The notes beneath the pieces are model-generated. The model was not told the origin of the DNA and ran no database searches. It was given only the letters and a program-made list of their open reading frames with translations. This document shows, one piece after another, positions 9,083 to 17,627 of a stretch of DNA of 64,000 bases. Position 1 is the stretch's first letter; each line of letters opens with the position of its first letter. Source of the stretch: Maribacter ulvicola. GTDB taxonomy: Bacteria; Bacteroidota; Bacteroidia; Flavobacteriales; Flavobacteriaceae. The stretch is taken from the NCBI RefSeq assembly GCF_900155985.1, contig NZ_FTMA01000002.1, positions 248,001 through 312,000 of the forward strand. Direction: 5' to 3'. Position numbers and translations under genes: made by a program.

Positions 9083-10138
9083 ATGAATCATACAAGAATT
9101 GTTAGTGTAACCAAAGAATTGCCACCGTATTCTAGAGATACTAAGGATATTATTCCCCTTGTAGAATTCTGGCTGAGCGAACAAGAGGAGCGTTTCTCTA
9201 GAAAGGTCGTTAAGATTTTTGAAGGTGCGGCGGTAGATAAACGGTATTCAATTATGCCACCAGAAGATGTATTTGTAACCACTTCTTTTGAAGATAAAAA
9301 CAAAATATATAGTAAGGAAGCCAAGCGAATGGGAGTAAATGTGTTAAAAAACGCACTAGAGAAAAGTAATTGGACCGCTACTTCTTTAGATTATATCATT
9401 ACGGTAAGTTGTACGGGTATTATGATTCCGTCTTTAGATGCATATTTGATCAATGAATTGGGTATGCGGCAAGATGTTGTAAGGCTCCCGGTAACAGAAA
9501 TGGGTTGCGCCGCTGGAGTATCCGGACTTATTTATGCCCATAACTTCTTAAAATCAAATCCAGGTAAGCGTATTGCTTTGGTTGCTGTTGAGAGTCCCAC
9601 TGCAACCTTTCAGCTAGAAGATTTTTCCATGGCAAATATGGTAAGTGCCGCTATTTTTGGAGATGGCGCAGCTTGTGTTTTACTATCATCTGAAGAAGAT
9701 GCGGTTGGTCCAAAGATCATTGGGGAAGAAATGTATCACTTTAAGGACGCTACCCAAATGATGGGGTTTGATCTAACCAATCACGGATTAAAGCTGATTC
9801 TTGATCCCGCAGTGCCAGAAACCATTTCCGATCACTTTGGGGATATCGTACATCCATTTCTAGAAAAGTATGGGAGTGATATTGAGAACGTAGACCACTT
9901 AATATTTCATCCCGGAGGAAAGAAAATAGTACAGACAGTAGAATCGCTTTTTGGTGCTTTAGGTAAGAATATAATTGATACAAGAGAGGTGTTGCGTTTG
10001 TACGGTAATATGAGTAGCGCTACTGTTTTATACGTGTTAGAGCGTTTCTTAGAAAAAGATATAGCAGCAGGTGAACAGGGATTAATATTGAGTTTTGGTC
10101 CCGGGTTCTCTGCACAACGGGTTTTAATAGAATGGTAA
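9083..10138 (+). CDS. Type III polyketide synthase (chalcone/stilbene synthase family)
   Basis: 351 residues, usual length for bacterial type III enzymes. The catalytic triad is complete: Cys142 (TEMGCAAGVSGL), His276 (HLIFHPGGKK) and Asn309 (LRLYGNMSSATV), and GFGPG-type end signature appears as LSFGPGFSAQ. These homodimers load an acyl-CoA or acyl-ACP, extend it with malonyl units on one Cys and cyclise to resorcinols, phloroglucinols or pyrones. The following fatty-acid genes suggest that the starter is a dedicated long acyl chain. Product cannot be read from the sequence. Confidence 0.94.
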   Translation: MNHTRIVSVTKELPPYSRDTKDIIPLVEFWLSEQEERFSRKVVKIFEGAAVDKRYSIMPPEDVFVTTSFEDKNKIYSKEAKRMGVNVLKNALEKSNWTATSLDYIITVSCTGIMIPSLDAYLINELGMRQDVVRLPVTEMGCAAGVSGLIYAHNFLKSNPGKRIALVAVESPTATFQLEDFSMANMVSAAIFGDGAACVLLSSEEDAVGPKIIGEEMYHFKDATQMMGFDLTNHGLKLILDPAVPETISDHFGDIVHPFLEKYGSDIENVDHLIFHPGGKKIVQTVESLFGALGKNIIDTREVLRLYGNMSSATVLYVLERFLEKDIAAGEQGLILSFGPGFSAQRVLIEW

Positions 10139-10156
10139 AACAATCAAAAAGTAATT

Positions 10157-10939
10157 ATGAAAAGTAAGCATTGGGCATTGATTTTAGGAGGAAGTAGCGG
10201 TCTAGGTCTAGCTACGGCAAAGAAATTGGCTCGTCACGGGTACCATATTTTAATCATGCACCGTGATCGCCGTGCCGCTATGGATGATATTGAAAAAGGA
10301 TTCGATGAAATTCGTGGCTTTGGTAATTCATTTTTAGCCATGAACGTAGATGTGTTGAATGCCGATAAACGCTCAGATATTATTTCTAACATTCAACAGC
10401 AACTCCCACAAGGACATCAAATAAAAGTGTTGATACATAGTGTGGCAAAAGGAACGTTGAAGCCCATGCATTCAGAAAGCGGACCAACGTTGACAGCTAC
10501 CGATTTTAGAATCACTTTTGATGCCATGGCACTGAGTTTATATGATTGGACCAAAGCATTGGCAACGGCGGGGTTGTTTGCTGAAGATACGCGCATCATA
10601 TCATTTACAAGTGAAGGGAATACGAAGGCATTACCAAATTATGGAGCTGTTTCTGTGGCTAAAGTGGCTTTAGAGGCATTGACCAGAAGTATTGCGTTAG
10701 AGTTTGCACCAATGGGTATAAAGGCGAATTGCATACAGGCAGGTATTACCATGACCAAATCCTTTTCTATGATTCCCGGATACGAAAAGATAAAGGAAAA
10801 TGCGTTAAAAAAGAATCCGCAGAACAGATTAACACTGCCCGAAGACGTTGCAAATGCAGTGTATTTGCTAACTATGGATGAAGCAAAATGGATTACCGGA
10901 ACCGTGATTAAAGTGGATGGTGGAGAAAGTTTGATGTAA
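10157..10939 (+). CDS. SDR enoyl-ACP reductase-like (FabI/FabL type)
   Basis: 260 residues. The N-terminal nucleotide site is GGSSGLGLATAKKLA. The catalytic region reads NYGAVSVAKVALEA, with Tyr162 and Lys169 spaced YX6K as in enoyl-ACP reductases of the FabI/FabL group rather than YX3K of ketoreductases, and the flanking TKALPNY matches the FabI layout. The second FabI tyrosine position is Ser152 here. VDGG near the C-terminus is typical of SDRs. Probable role: reduction of the enoyl step in making the acyl starter. Some ketoreductase activity cannot be excluded; no separate ketoreductase gene is in the operon. Confidence 0.82.
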   Translation: MKSKHWALILGGSSGLGLATAKKLARHGYHILIMHRDRRAAMDDIEKGFDEIRGFGNSFLAMNVDVLNADKRSDIISNIQQQLPQGHQIKVLIHSVAKGTLKPMHSESGPTLTATDFRITFDAMALSLYDWTKALATAGLFAEDTRIISFTSEGNTKALPNYGAVSVAKVALEALTRSIALEFAPMGIKANCIQAGITMTKSFSMIPGYEKIKENALKKNPQNRLTLPEDVANAVYLLTMDEAKWITGTVIKVDGGESLM

Positions 10940-10943
10940 TATA

Positions 10944-11399
10944 ATGGTGATGAAAGAATCTTATGATTGGATATTGAACCGCTTGCCCTACACAGAACCA
11001 TTTCTTTATGTAGAGGAGATTAGTTATGTAAATGATAAAGGTGCGGAAGGCAGTTATCGGTTTTCACCTGATGCCCATTTTTACAAAGGCCATTTTAAAA
11101 ACAATCCTGTTACTCCGGGAGTGCTATTGACCGAATGTTGTGCACAAATTGGCTTGGTATGTTTGGGAATACATCTATTAGGGAAAGAGACGAAATTAGA
11201 AAATATAACCATTGGCATGAGCAGCTCACAAATGGAATTTTTGCTACCCGTTTTTCCGGGGGAATGTGTTAGGGTGGTGTCGGAATTGGTTTACTACCGA
11301 TTTCAAAAATTAAAATGTGAAGTGAAAATGTATGATGAAGATGATAAACTGGTCTGCAAAGGAGTTTTGGCAGGCATGATAGACACAGGAAATGAATAG
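10944..11399 (+). CDS. FabZ-like 3-hydroxyacyl-ACP dehydratase
   Basis: 151 residues, hot-dog fold. Catalytic His50 lies in YKGHFKNNPVTPGVL and Glu64 fourteen residues later in LLTECCAQ, the FabZ spacing. A second in-frame ATG at 10950 is an equally possible start. It ends 8 bases inside the ketosynthase gene (ATGAATAG overlap), so the two are translationally coupled. Should dehydrate hydroxyacyl-ACP in the operon-encoded chain-building cycle. Confidence 0.87.
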   Translation: MVMKESYDWILNRLPYTEPFLYVEEISYVNDKGAEGSYRFSPDAHFYKGHFKNNPVTPGVLLTECCAQIGLVCLGIHLLGKETKLENITIGMSSSQMEFLLPVFPGECVRVVSELVYYRFQKLKCEVKMYDEDDKLVCKGVLAGMIDTGNE

Positions 11400-12669
11400 A
11401 CGTGTTGTAATTACGGGCTTGGGAGTATGTGCGCCAAATGGTGTAGGGCTTACTGATTTCACCAATGCTTTGCTGGATGGTAAAAGCGGACTACGGCATC
11501 AGCCAAATTTAGAGAAGTTGGGCTTTGGTTGTCAAGTAGCGGGAGAACCTTTAGTAAAAGATAAGCTCATAGAATATTATTTTACGCCATTAGAACGTAG
11601 GGGCTTGAATGCTACGGGAATTGTATACGGGGTCATAGCAGGTATAGATGCTTGGAAAGATGCCGGTTTAGAGAAAAATACAACAGATGAACCAAGTTGG
11701 GACCGTGGAGTTATTTTTGGAACAGGAATTTTAGGGGTCGATAAGTTTAGGGAAGCTATTCATTTAATTGATGAAGGAAATGTGCGTAGGCTTGGCAGTA
11801 CTTCGGTAATCCAGACTATGGCAAGCGGCATAAGTGCCTATTTAGGCGGATTGCTAGGTTGTGGAAATCAAGTTACTACGAACTCCGCAGCATGCACTAC
11901 GGGTACCGAGGGTATTATTATGGCCTACGACAGAATTAGTCAGGGTAAGGCTGAAATTATGCTGACAGGTAGTTGTAGCGATAGTGGACCGTATGTATGG
12001 GGTGGTTTTGATGCCATGCGTATTCTACCAAGAGGTTATAATGACAATCCCACAAAAGCAAGCAGGCCTATGAGTGCCACAGCGGGCGGATTTATACCCG
12101 GAAGTGGCGCAGGAGCTTTGGTGCTAGAGTCATTAGAAAGTGCAAAGAAACGTGGAGCACGTATATATGCAGAAGTACTTGGAGGAGAAATCAATAGCGG
12201 TGGTCAAATAGGAGAAGGATCCATGACTGCACCAAATAGTATAGCGGTGCAGCGCTGTATTCGTAATGCCATTACAAATTCGGGAATTGAAGCTTCTGAT
12301 ATTGATGTCATCAACGGACATTTAACCGCAACGTCTAAAGACGGACTGGAAATAGAAAATTGGAGTAAAGCACTGGAAAGAAAATATGATGATTTTCCGT
12401 ATATAAATTCTTTCAAAGGATCGGTGGGTCATTGTTTGGCTGCGGCAGGTAGTATAGAAAGTGTAGCCACAGTTTTACAATTTAAGGAACAGGTGGTTTT
12501 TAAAAATGTAAACTGTGATGATATCCATCCGGAGATTTTAGCAGTCATATCAGAATCTTGCATCCCAAGGGAAACCAAAAGACATCAGTCAAAAATTATC
12601 GCAAAGGCAAGCTTCGGATTCGGAGATGTAAATGCGTGTGTTATTTTTAAATCATTTTCAAAAGAATAA
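11392..12669 (+). CDS. Beta-ketoacyl-ACP synthase (FabF/KAS II-like)
   Basis: 425 residues, thiolase fold. The Cys-His-His triad is present: Cys168 (TNSAACTTGTEG), His310 (NGHLTATSKDGLE) and His347 (GSVGHCLAAAG). The His310 box NGHLTATSKD departs from the common NAHGTGT-x-ND of FabF, indicating a specialised clade rather than the housekeeping enzyme. Role: condensation with malonyl-ACP to build the acyl starter of the neighbouring type III enzyme. Overlaps the dehydratase gene by 8 bases. Confidence 0.9.
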   Translation: MNRRVVITGLGVCAPNGVGLTDFTNALLDGKSGLRHQPNLEKLGFGCQVAGEPLVKDKLIEYYFTPLERRGLNATGIVYGVIAGIDAWKDAGLEKNTTDEPSWDRGVIFGTGILGVDKFREAIHLIDEGNVRRLGSTSVIQTMASGISAYLGGLLGCGNQVTTNSAACTTGTEGIIMAYDRISQGKAEIMLTGSCSDSGPYVWGGFDAMRILPRGYNDNPTKASRPMSATAGGFIPGSGAGALVLESLESAKKRGARIYAEVLGGEINSGGQIGEGSMTAPNSIAVQRCIRNAITNSGIEASDIDVINGHLTATSKDGLEIENWSKALERKYDDFPYINSFKGSVGHCLAAAGSIESVATVLQFKEQVVFKNVNCDDIHPEILAVISESCIPRETKRHQSKIIAKASFGFGDVNACVIFKSFSKE

Positions 12670-12705
12670 ATATATACCAAAAAGTATTTTTAATAAAATT
12701 CACAT

Positions 12706-12960
12706 ATGCTTAAAGAAGAAAAGTATCAGAAATTAAAAGATATAATAAAAATCTATCTGCCGGAAGACGTAGCAGTTACTGACATTGAACAAGACAGTCA
12801 CTTCATGAACCATTTAAATATCAACTCTGCCAATCTTGTGGATATTGTTTTGGATGTTGAAGATGCTTTTGACATCCGCCTAGAAAATGAGGATATGGAA
12901 AAAATGCAAACCGTCAATGACGCCATGGCCATTATAGATACTAAATTGGCAGCAAAATAA
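12706..12960 (+). CDS. Acyl carrier protein, specialised
   Basis: 84 residues, acidic helical ACP. The phosphopantetheine site is Ser41 in LNINSANLVDIVLDVE; the usual Asp before the Ser is Asn here. The following helix VEDAFDIRLENEDMEKM matches helix III/IV of type II ACPs. Ends the polyketide operon 36 bases after the ketosynthase. It should shuttle the growing acyl chain between the ketosynthase, dehydratase and reductase, and possibly hand it to the type III enzyme. Confidence 0.88.
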   Translation: MLKEEKYQKLKDIIKIYLPEDVAVTDIEQDSHFMNHLNINSANLVDIVLDVEDAFDIRLENEDMEKMQTVNDAMAIIDTKLAAK

Positions 12961-12983
12961 ATTGCATTAGCTGTAATGGTGCA

Positions 12984-13943
12984 TTATTTTTTCTCTTTGG
13001 TTAACGTAGAAGCTAAAATGCCAGATATCAATGCTACCGAAATAACGGTCAAAGAAACCCATTCAGGTAAGTGAACATAATGGGAAAACAACATCTTTAA
13101 ACCCACAAAAGCTAAAATAACAACAAGGCTATAATTGATATATCTGAACTTTTCTAGCATTCTTGAAATTAGAAAATACATAGAACGTAATCCTAGAATA
13201 GCTAAGATGTTAGAGCTGAATACAATAAATGGGTCAGCGGTTATTGCCAAAATTGCGGGTATACTGTCTAATGCAAACAGAATATCGGTCAGTTCAATTA
13301 CGATTAAGGCTACAAATAGGGGAGTAGCAGCATTAAGGCCCATTCGTTTTACAAAGAAATCATGACCGTGCATGGTTGTGGTAACCGGGTAAATCTTTTT
13401 AATTTGCCTAAATACGAATGAATTTTTGGGGTCAAAATTATCATCATCACCCTTCAACATATTAAACGCCGTGTAAAGCAAGAATACACCGAATACATAA
13501 ATAATCCATTCAAATTTCGTGATCAGGGCTACGCCGAAAAGAATCATTAAAGCCCTAAAAACGATGGCACCTAAAATTCCCCAAAATAAAACTCGGTGTT
13601 GGTACAAAGGTGGAATTTTAAAAGAGGAGAATATTACCGCAATAACAAAAACGTTGTCTACACTTAGTGAAAGTTCAATTAGATATCCTGTAATATATTT
13701 TAATACAGCATCATTAGGTGATAGGCCCGTTGGGTTCGCAATAATTTCTTCGCTAAAAAGCCAATAGATAACGCCACTAAAAGCAAAGGCTACCGTAACA
13801 AAGATAGCCGTCCAGATACCGGCTTCTTTTGACTTTATAACATGTTCATCCTTATGAAAAACGCCTAAATCCAAGGCTAGGAATATTAGAACTAAGGTGA
13901 TAAATACAATCCAGACTATCATAAAGAAATTTTCAAGCTGCAA
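12984..13943 (-). CDS. TerC-family membrane protein
   Basis: 319 residues with about eight or nine membrane segments. The family's acidic membrane motifs are visible: ELSLSVDNVFVIAVIF near residue 90 and ELTDILFALDSIPAI near 215. TerC/Alx proteins export manganese or protect against metal stress and tellurite. Convergent with the polyketide operon (24 bases between stops); no clear terminator is seen there. Confidence 0.93.
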   Translation of the reverse strand: MQLENFFMIVWIVFITLVLIFLALDLGVFHKDEHVIKSKEAGIWTAIFVTVAFAFSGVIYWLFSEEIIANPTGLSPNDAVLKYITGYLIELSLSVDNVFVIAVIFSSFKIPPLYQHRVLFWGILGAIVFRALMILFGVALITKFEWIIYVFGVFLLYTAFNMLKGDDDNFDPKNSFVFRQIKKIYPVTTTMHGHDFFVKRMGLNAATPLFVALIVIELTDILFALDSIPAILAITADPFIVFSSNILAILGLRSMYFLISRMLEKFRYINYSLVVILAFVGLKMLFSHYVHLPEWVSLTVISVALISGILASTLTKEKK

Positions 13944-14552
13944 AGGTATTAAAAATTGATTTCATGTATTTCATTTCTTTCAAATGTTCAATGGTTGAAA
14001 ATCAACGTATTAAATTTTGCTGTGAGATTGCAAATATGAATTGGAATAATGGATATAGTTACTGTAATCCTATGAAAAATTAACCAGAAAAAATGAAGTG
14101 TCAAAATATAAGGAGAAAAAGAATATCAGTCCCGGTTAGCGCGCATTTAGATTATAATTGTTTAAAATATGCAGTTGAAAAAACAAATGTATTAGATCTT
14201 AGGTAATTTTAAATAAGGAGTTACAGAACACATTTATACTTCTGGTTAAAGTGGATTATGGATAAACCGTTCCTAAGGACATGGCATTTTTGCAGTGTGA
14301 TTTAGTGTACTGCTATGATATGAAAGAAATGTAAGGTGCTATCCAGATATATGATGCAAGAAGAAAAATATTATACGATAATTGAGATTTAAATGCTTCG
14401 CAATCTTGCGCAAATATAAACACCATATACAGCTCGGAACTTTACGAGCATGTCTTTAAATTGCTTATTTCATTAACATAAGCGAAATCCATGTGCTAAA
14501 TAGTTACCTACCGTATCTACAACTTACGCTGAATTGTAAATAGCAAAGAGTG
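13944..14552. other. Non-coding stretch, nothing identified
   Basis: About 600 bases between the terC start and the hpf terminator. No ORF longer than a 37-codon frame (14093-14206, + strand), no tRNA and no strong hairpin were found. The terC promoter should be near 13950-14050. No yybP-ykoY-type riboswitch, which controls alx in some bacteria, could be recognised by eye. Confidence 0.5.
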
Positions 14553-14583
14553 TAAAAAAAATGCAGTCTAATGAGACTGCATT
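14553..14583 (-). terminator. Terminator overlapping the hpf stop codon
   Basis: A 9-bp stem ATGCAGTCT/AGACTGCAT (14561-14569 and 14574-14582) contains the last codons and the TAG stop of the hpf gene; on the minus strand it is followed by seven T. On the plus strand five T follow as well, so it may work in both directions. Confidence 0.8.
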
Positions 14584-14870
14584 TTTGCTTTTCTTTTTTC
14601 TAATTGGCGTTGTAAATCCTCAATAGAGGAAGCAATAGCTGCTTCAAAACTACCGGAAGATGACTGTGCGAACAGGCGTGGACCTGGTGCGCTCAATCGA
14701 ATATTACATACCATTCCAGAATCAGGAGAAGAGGTATTCTCTTTTTTAAAGAAAACATCGGATCGAACAATAAAATCATATTTATCCAATAATTTCTCTA
14801 TTTTCTCAGCAGCCATAATTTCTAATCGGTTGCTAGCTTTTACATCGTCGTATTCAAAATTGATATTCAT
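14568..14870 (-). CDS. hpf: Ribosome hibernation-promoting factor (HPF/RaiA family)
   Basis: 100 residues, the short HPF form. The beta-alpha-beta-beta-beta-alpha pattern starts MNINFEYDDVKASNRLE and includes DVFFKKENTSSPDSGMVCNIRL and the C-terminal helix SIEDLQRQLEKRKAKM. Such proteins bind the 30S subunit in stationary phase and block translation. Single gene; its last codons form the terminator hairpin. Confidence 0.92.
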   Translation of the reverse strand: MNINFEYDDVKASNRLEIMAAEKIEKLLDKYDFIVRSDVFFKKENTSSPDSGMVCNIRLSAPGPRLFAQSSSGSFEAAIASSIEDLQRQLEKRKAKMQSH

Positions 14871-15104
14871 AGGCTAAAAGTTTAGTTTAAGGTACTCATT
14901 TCAGCAACGCATTACAACTAAAAAAATCTTAATATTTTTTAATGTAGGCGTTAAGAATTACTAATCGTTTTGTTTCTATACCGTTAGCTAAAATGCGTTT
15001 AATTTAAAGTAAAGTTAAACTTACACAAACATAGCTTAAATATGCGCCTCTTTTTTTATATTGAAGTATAATTCCCACAATTTTTCTTAATTAAAACAAC
15101 TGTC

Positions 15105-15419
15105 ATGGAGAACGTACAGGACAAATCTATGTGTTTAGGTAAATTGGAGCGTTGTTATCATACGATACAACAATTTAAAAAAAGGGTAGATTCTTATATG
15201 TATGAGCCTACCACTATGGCGTTGTTTGAAACCAAGTTGTATTTAAAGGGTAGGATCACAAAGCTTTCAGAAACCAATCAAAAATTGTTGGGATACTTGA
15301 AATCTTCTAATGAAATATTGCCTGAGCATTATAAACAGGTTAATTATCACATACGTGAAACATTTGAACTTGAATTCGATTTTTTAGAATATACTATGAG
15401 ATTTAGACCACCCGTTTAA
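15105..15419 (+). CDS. Conserved-looking hypothetical protein, 104 residues
   Basis: Not recognised. A soluble, mostly helical protein with an N-terminal CLGKLERCYHTIQQFKKRV segment and a C-terminal acidic-aromatic run (FELEFDFLEY). No signal peptide or membrane segment. Its ATG is preceded by a 234-base AT-rich gap after the divergent hpf gene. Codon use looks like the neighbours, so it is probably real. Confidence 0.6.
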   Translation: MENVQDKSMCLGKLERCYHTIQQFKKRVDSYMYEPTTMALFETKLYLKGRITKLSETNQKLLGYLKSSNEILPEHYKQVNYHIRETFELEFDFLEYTMRFRPPV

Positions 15420-15536
15420 ATGCCCATTTTTGGGTTCAATGGTTTTAAAATATCTAAAATGATGTAAAGTTTTAGTATTAAAGGTGTTCTAAACAAAATC
15501 ATAGTATTTTAGACCTAGAACACTTATGAATTTAAT

Positions 15537-15863
15537 ATGAAATTTTTCATGCGATCATTTATATGCTGCACATTTTTCTGTACGGCTATAATGAACTCAC
15601 AAAAGAACCATGCTGTACATACAAAAACAGGCGAAGAGAATGAAGGTCCGGTAATGTTTCAATTTGAGCCTGATTACGAAACTGCCGTACAGTTGCAAAG
15701 AGAAGCGTTGAAACAGAAAATTAGAGGATTGGATACTCTAGATATATCTGATCGAAAGCGTCGCCGTATGATCAAGGTTTTATATAAAGCATCTGGCAAG
15801 GTAAACCTTAAGAAGTCAGTTGAAGTGGATACTAAATTTGGGAAAGAAGAGTCTGAAGATTAA
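15537..15863 (+). CDS. Small exported hypothetical protein, 108 residues
   Basis: A hydrophobic N-terminus (SFICCTFFCTAIMNSQ) looks like a signal peptide with cleavage near residue 21. The mature part is charged, with two helices (YETAVQLQREALKQKI and SDRKRRRMIKVLYKAS). Function unknown. It lies 55 bases before the DUF4251 lipoprotein in the same direction. Confidence 0.6.
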   Translation: MKFFMRSFICCTFFCTAIMNSQKNHAVHTKTGEENEGPVMFQFEPDYETAVQLQREALKQKIRGLDTLDISDRKRRRMIKVLYKASGKVNLKKSVEVDTKFGKEESED

Positions 15864-15918
15864 ATTTCACCTTTTGGCATAGATTTGGTAGCTTATTAGG
15901 TGTAAAAAATTATCCGCT

Positions 15919-16461
15919 ATGAGAAAATTACTTTTATGTATAAGTGCTATAGGTATTCTGGTAAGTTGTTCGTCTTCAAATACCGTAATTAATTCAGCTC
16001 ATCCTATTCATGAGTTAATGAAAACAAAACAGATCATCTTTGAGGCACAATCTGCAAGCCCTATGGTTACTTCTAGTTTAAATGCCATTGCAGACAACGG
16101 ACTTATTCCGTCTGGTAGTACCATTTCCCGTATAGATTTAAACGGCAATACTAATTACCTGAAGATTTTTGGTGATAGTGTTTCCGCTGATTTGCCTTTT
16201 TTTGGGGAACGCCAGTTTGGTGGTGGTTATGGAACCGATACGGGAATTGAGTTCAATGGACTTCCAGAAAGTTACTCACAAGAATTTAATAGCAATAAGC
16301 AAAAGTATACCATAAGATTTCAGATTAGCGATACCTCAGATCTATATACCATTTATATGGAGGTCTTTCCTAACCAGAATGCTGTAGTATCCATAAACAT
16401 GGCCAATAGAAACCCAATCCGATTTAATGGTACTATAAAAGCTTTAAAAGAAGAGGAATAA
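15919..16461 (+). CDS. DUF4251 lipoprotein
   Basis: 180 residues with lipobox LVSCS (lipidated Cys near residue 16). The central region DSVSADLPFFGERQFGGGYG and the following beta strands match DUF4251, a Bacteroidota outer-membrane lipoprotein family of unknown function. A TAGATTTG at 15880-15887 fits the -7 promoter box of this phylum, so the gene may have its own promoter. Confidence 0.85.
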   Translation: MRKLLLCISAIGILVSCSSSNTVINSAHPIHELMKTKQIIFEAQSASPMVTSSLNAIADNGLIPSGSTISRIDLNGNTNYLKIFGDSVSADLPFFGERQFGGGYGTDTGIEFNGLPESYSQEFNSNKQKYTIRFQISDTSDLYTIYMEVFPNQNAVVSINMANRNPIRFNGTIKALKEEE

Positions 16462-16555
16462 CCTATTAAGAACGAGTTTTTTGACTTTTAATGTTAAGAA
16501 GAGGATAAAAAGTGAAGGTTTTGCCATATTTTTCGTTATTCCCTACTGAGAACGA

Positions 16556-16563
16556 TACCTTTG
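16556..16563 (+). promoter_or_regulatory. Possible -7 promoter box before the SlyD-like gene
   Basis: TACCTTTG matches the Bacteroidota -7 consensus TAnnTTTG and lies 36 bases before the ATG. A clear TTG -33 box at the right distance is not visible, so this rests on the -7 box alone. Confidence 0.4.
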
Positions 16564-16598
16564 CGCCTCAATTAAGTTAAATAGTAGAATTTAATAGT

Positions 16599-17027
16599 AT
16601 GAGTAAAGTAAAAGCAGATAGTCAAGTAAAAGTACATTACACAGGTAAATTAAGTAATGGTGAAATATTTGATAGTTCAGTAGATAGAGAGCCATTAGAT
16701 GTAAAATTAGGACAAGGTAGTTTAATACCAGGTTTTGAAAAGGGATTGCTTGACATGGAGGCAAACGATAAAAAGACCATCGTTATCGCTAAAGAAGATG
16801 CATACGGAGAAAAGCAAAAAGAGCTTTTTCAAACGGTTCAAAAATCAGATTTACCACAGGATATGGAGCCTAAAGTAGATATGGCACTTATGGCTACGAA
16901 TGCAGATGGTAGCGAAAGACAGTTACGTGTTGCGGAAGTAAACGAGAATGATATCGTTGTTGATGCAAATCACCCATTGGCAGGTGAAGACTTGACCTTT
17001 GAATTAGAATTGGTAGAAGTTAAATAA
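16599..17027 (+). CDS. FKBP-type peptidyl-prolyl isomerase (SlyD-like)
   Basis: 142 residues without a signal peptide, so cytoplasmic. The FKBP core (VKVHYTGKLSNGEIFDSS, then GQGSLIPGFEKGLL) is interrupted by a SlyD-type chaperone flap, and the final strands include DANHPLAGEDLTFELELV. The C-terminal metal-binding His/Cys tail of E. coli SlyD is absent. Acts in proline isomerisation and folding. Followed by a terminator. Confidence 0.93.
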   Translation: MSKVKADSQVKVHYTGKLSNGEIFDSSVDREPLDVKLGQGSLIPGFEKGLLDMEANDKKTIVIAKEDAYGEKQKELFQTVQKSDLPQDMEPKVDMALMATNADGSERQLRVAEVNENDIVVDANHPLAGEDLTFELELVEVK

Positions 17028-17048
17028 GACACTACATTTAGTAGATGA

Positions 17049-17077
17049 AAAACCGCCTATTTGGCGGTTTTTTTGTT
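17049..17077 (+). terminator. Intrinsic terminator after the SlyD-like gene
   Basis: Stem AACCGCC/GGCGGTT with loop TATTT, preceded by A and followed by seven T. Confidence 0.92.
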
Positions 17078-17120
17078 TCTAAGGGTACCGGTTTCATAAT
17101 GCTAAATAGTATATTTGAAC

Positions 17121-17627
17121 ATGCATTTAAGAACATTTATATACCTAATTTTTACGATGGTGATCGTAGCCTGTAAAGAGGAAAAGACCCAGAAGGCAGC
17201 ACCTGAAAGTATTGAAACCACTACTGAGAAAGTGGTGACTTCAACCTATGAAGATTTAGAAGGCAACCCAGTAGAATTAAGCGATTATAAAGGTAAGCGT
17301 GTAGTACTTAATTATTGGGCAACATGGTGCAGACCTTGCATAGAAGAAATGCCAGATATGGAGAAGGCCCAAGCCATTTTAGCTGATGAGGATTATGTAT
17401 TTCTATTTGCATCTGATCAATCTATAGATACGATAAACAAGTTTAAAGAAACGCGTGGTTTTAATTTAGATTATATAAAGTTCAACGGGGTATATGCCAA
17501 GATAAATGTAAGTGCCTTGCCGGCAACATTTGTTTATAATGCAGTAGGGGAGCAGGTGTTACGTTTTGATGGAGGTTTGAAATGGGATAGTCCTGAGATG
17601 ATTGAAAAATTAAAAGCAGTACAGTAA
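17121..17627 (+). CDS. TlpA-like thioredoxin lipoprotein
   Basis: 168 residues from ATG 17121; the frame opens 6 bases earlier at a TTG, which is less likely. The lipobox IVACK puts the lipid on Cys18. The thioredoxin domain has redox motif WCRPC with Cys70 and Cys73 (NYWATWCRPCIEEMP) and the cis-Pro region VSALPATF. It should be a membrane-anchored periplasmic thiol reductant. The stop overlaps the next ATG (TAATG), so it is coupled to the Cys-rich BNR lipoprotein, a likely partner. Confidence 0.9.
   Translation: MHLRTFIYLIFTMVIVACKEEKTQKAAPESIETTTEKVVTSTYEDLEGNPVELSDYKGKRVVLNYWATWCRPCIEEMPDMEKAQAILADEDYVFLFASDQSIDTINKFKETRGFNLDYIKFNGVYAKINVSALPATFVYNAVGEQVLRFDGGLKWDSPEMIEKLKAVQ

Noticed and set aside
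14093-14206. 37-codon frame between terC and hpf
   Set aside because: Short, no recognised motif and no supporting context.
17110-17117. TATATTTG as a -7 box for the TlpA-like gene
   Set aside because: It ends only three bases before the ATG and has no TTG at the proper distance, so chance is likelier.
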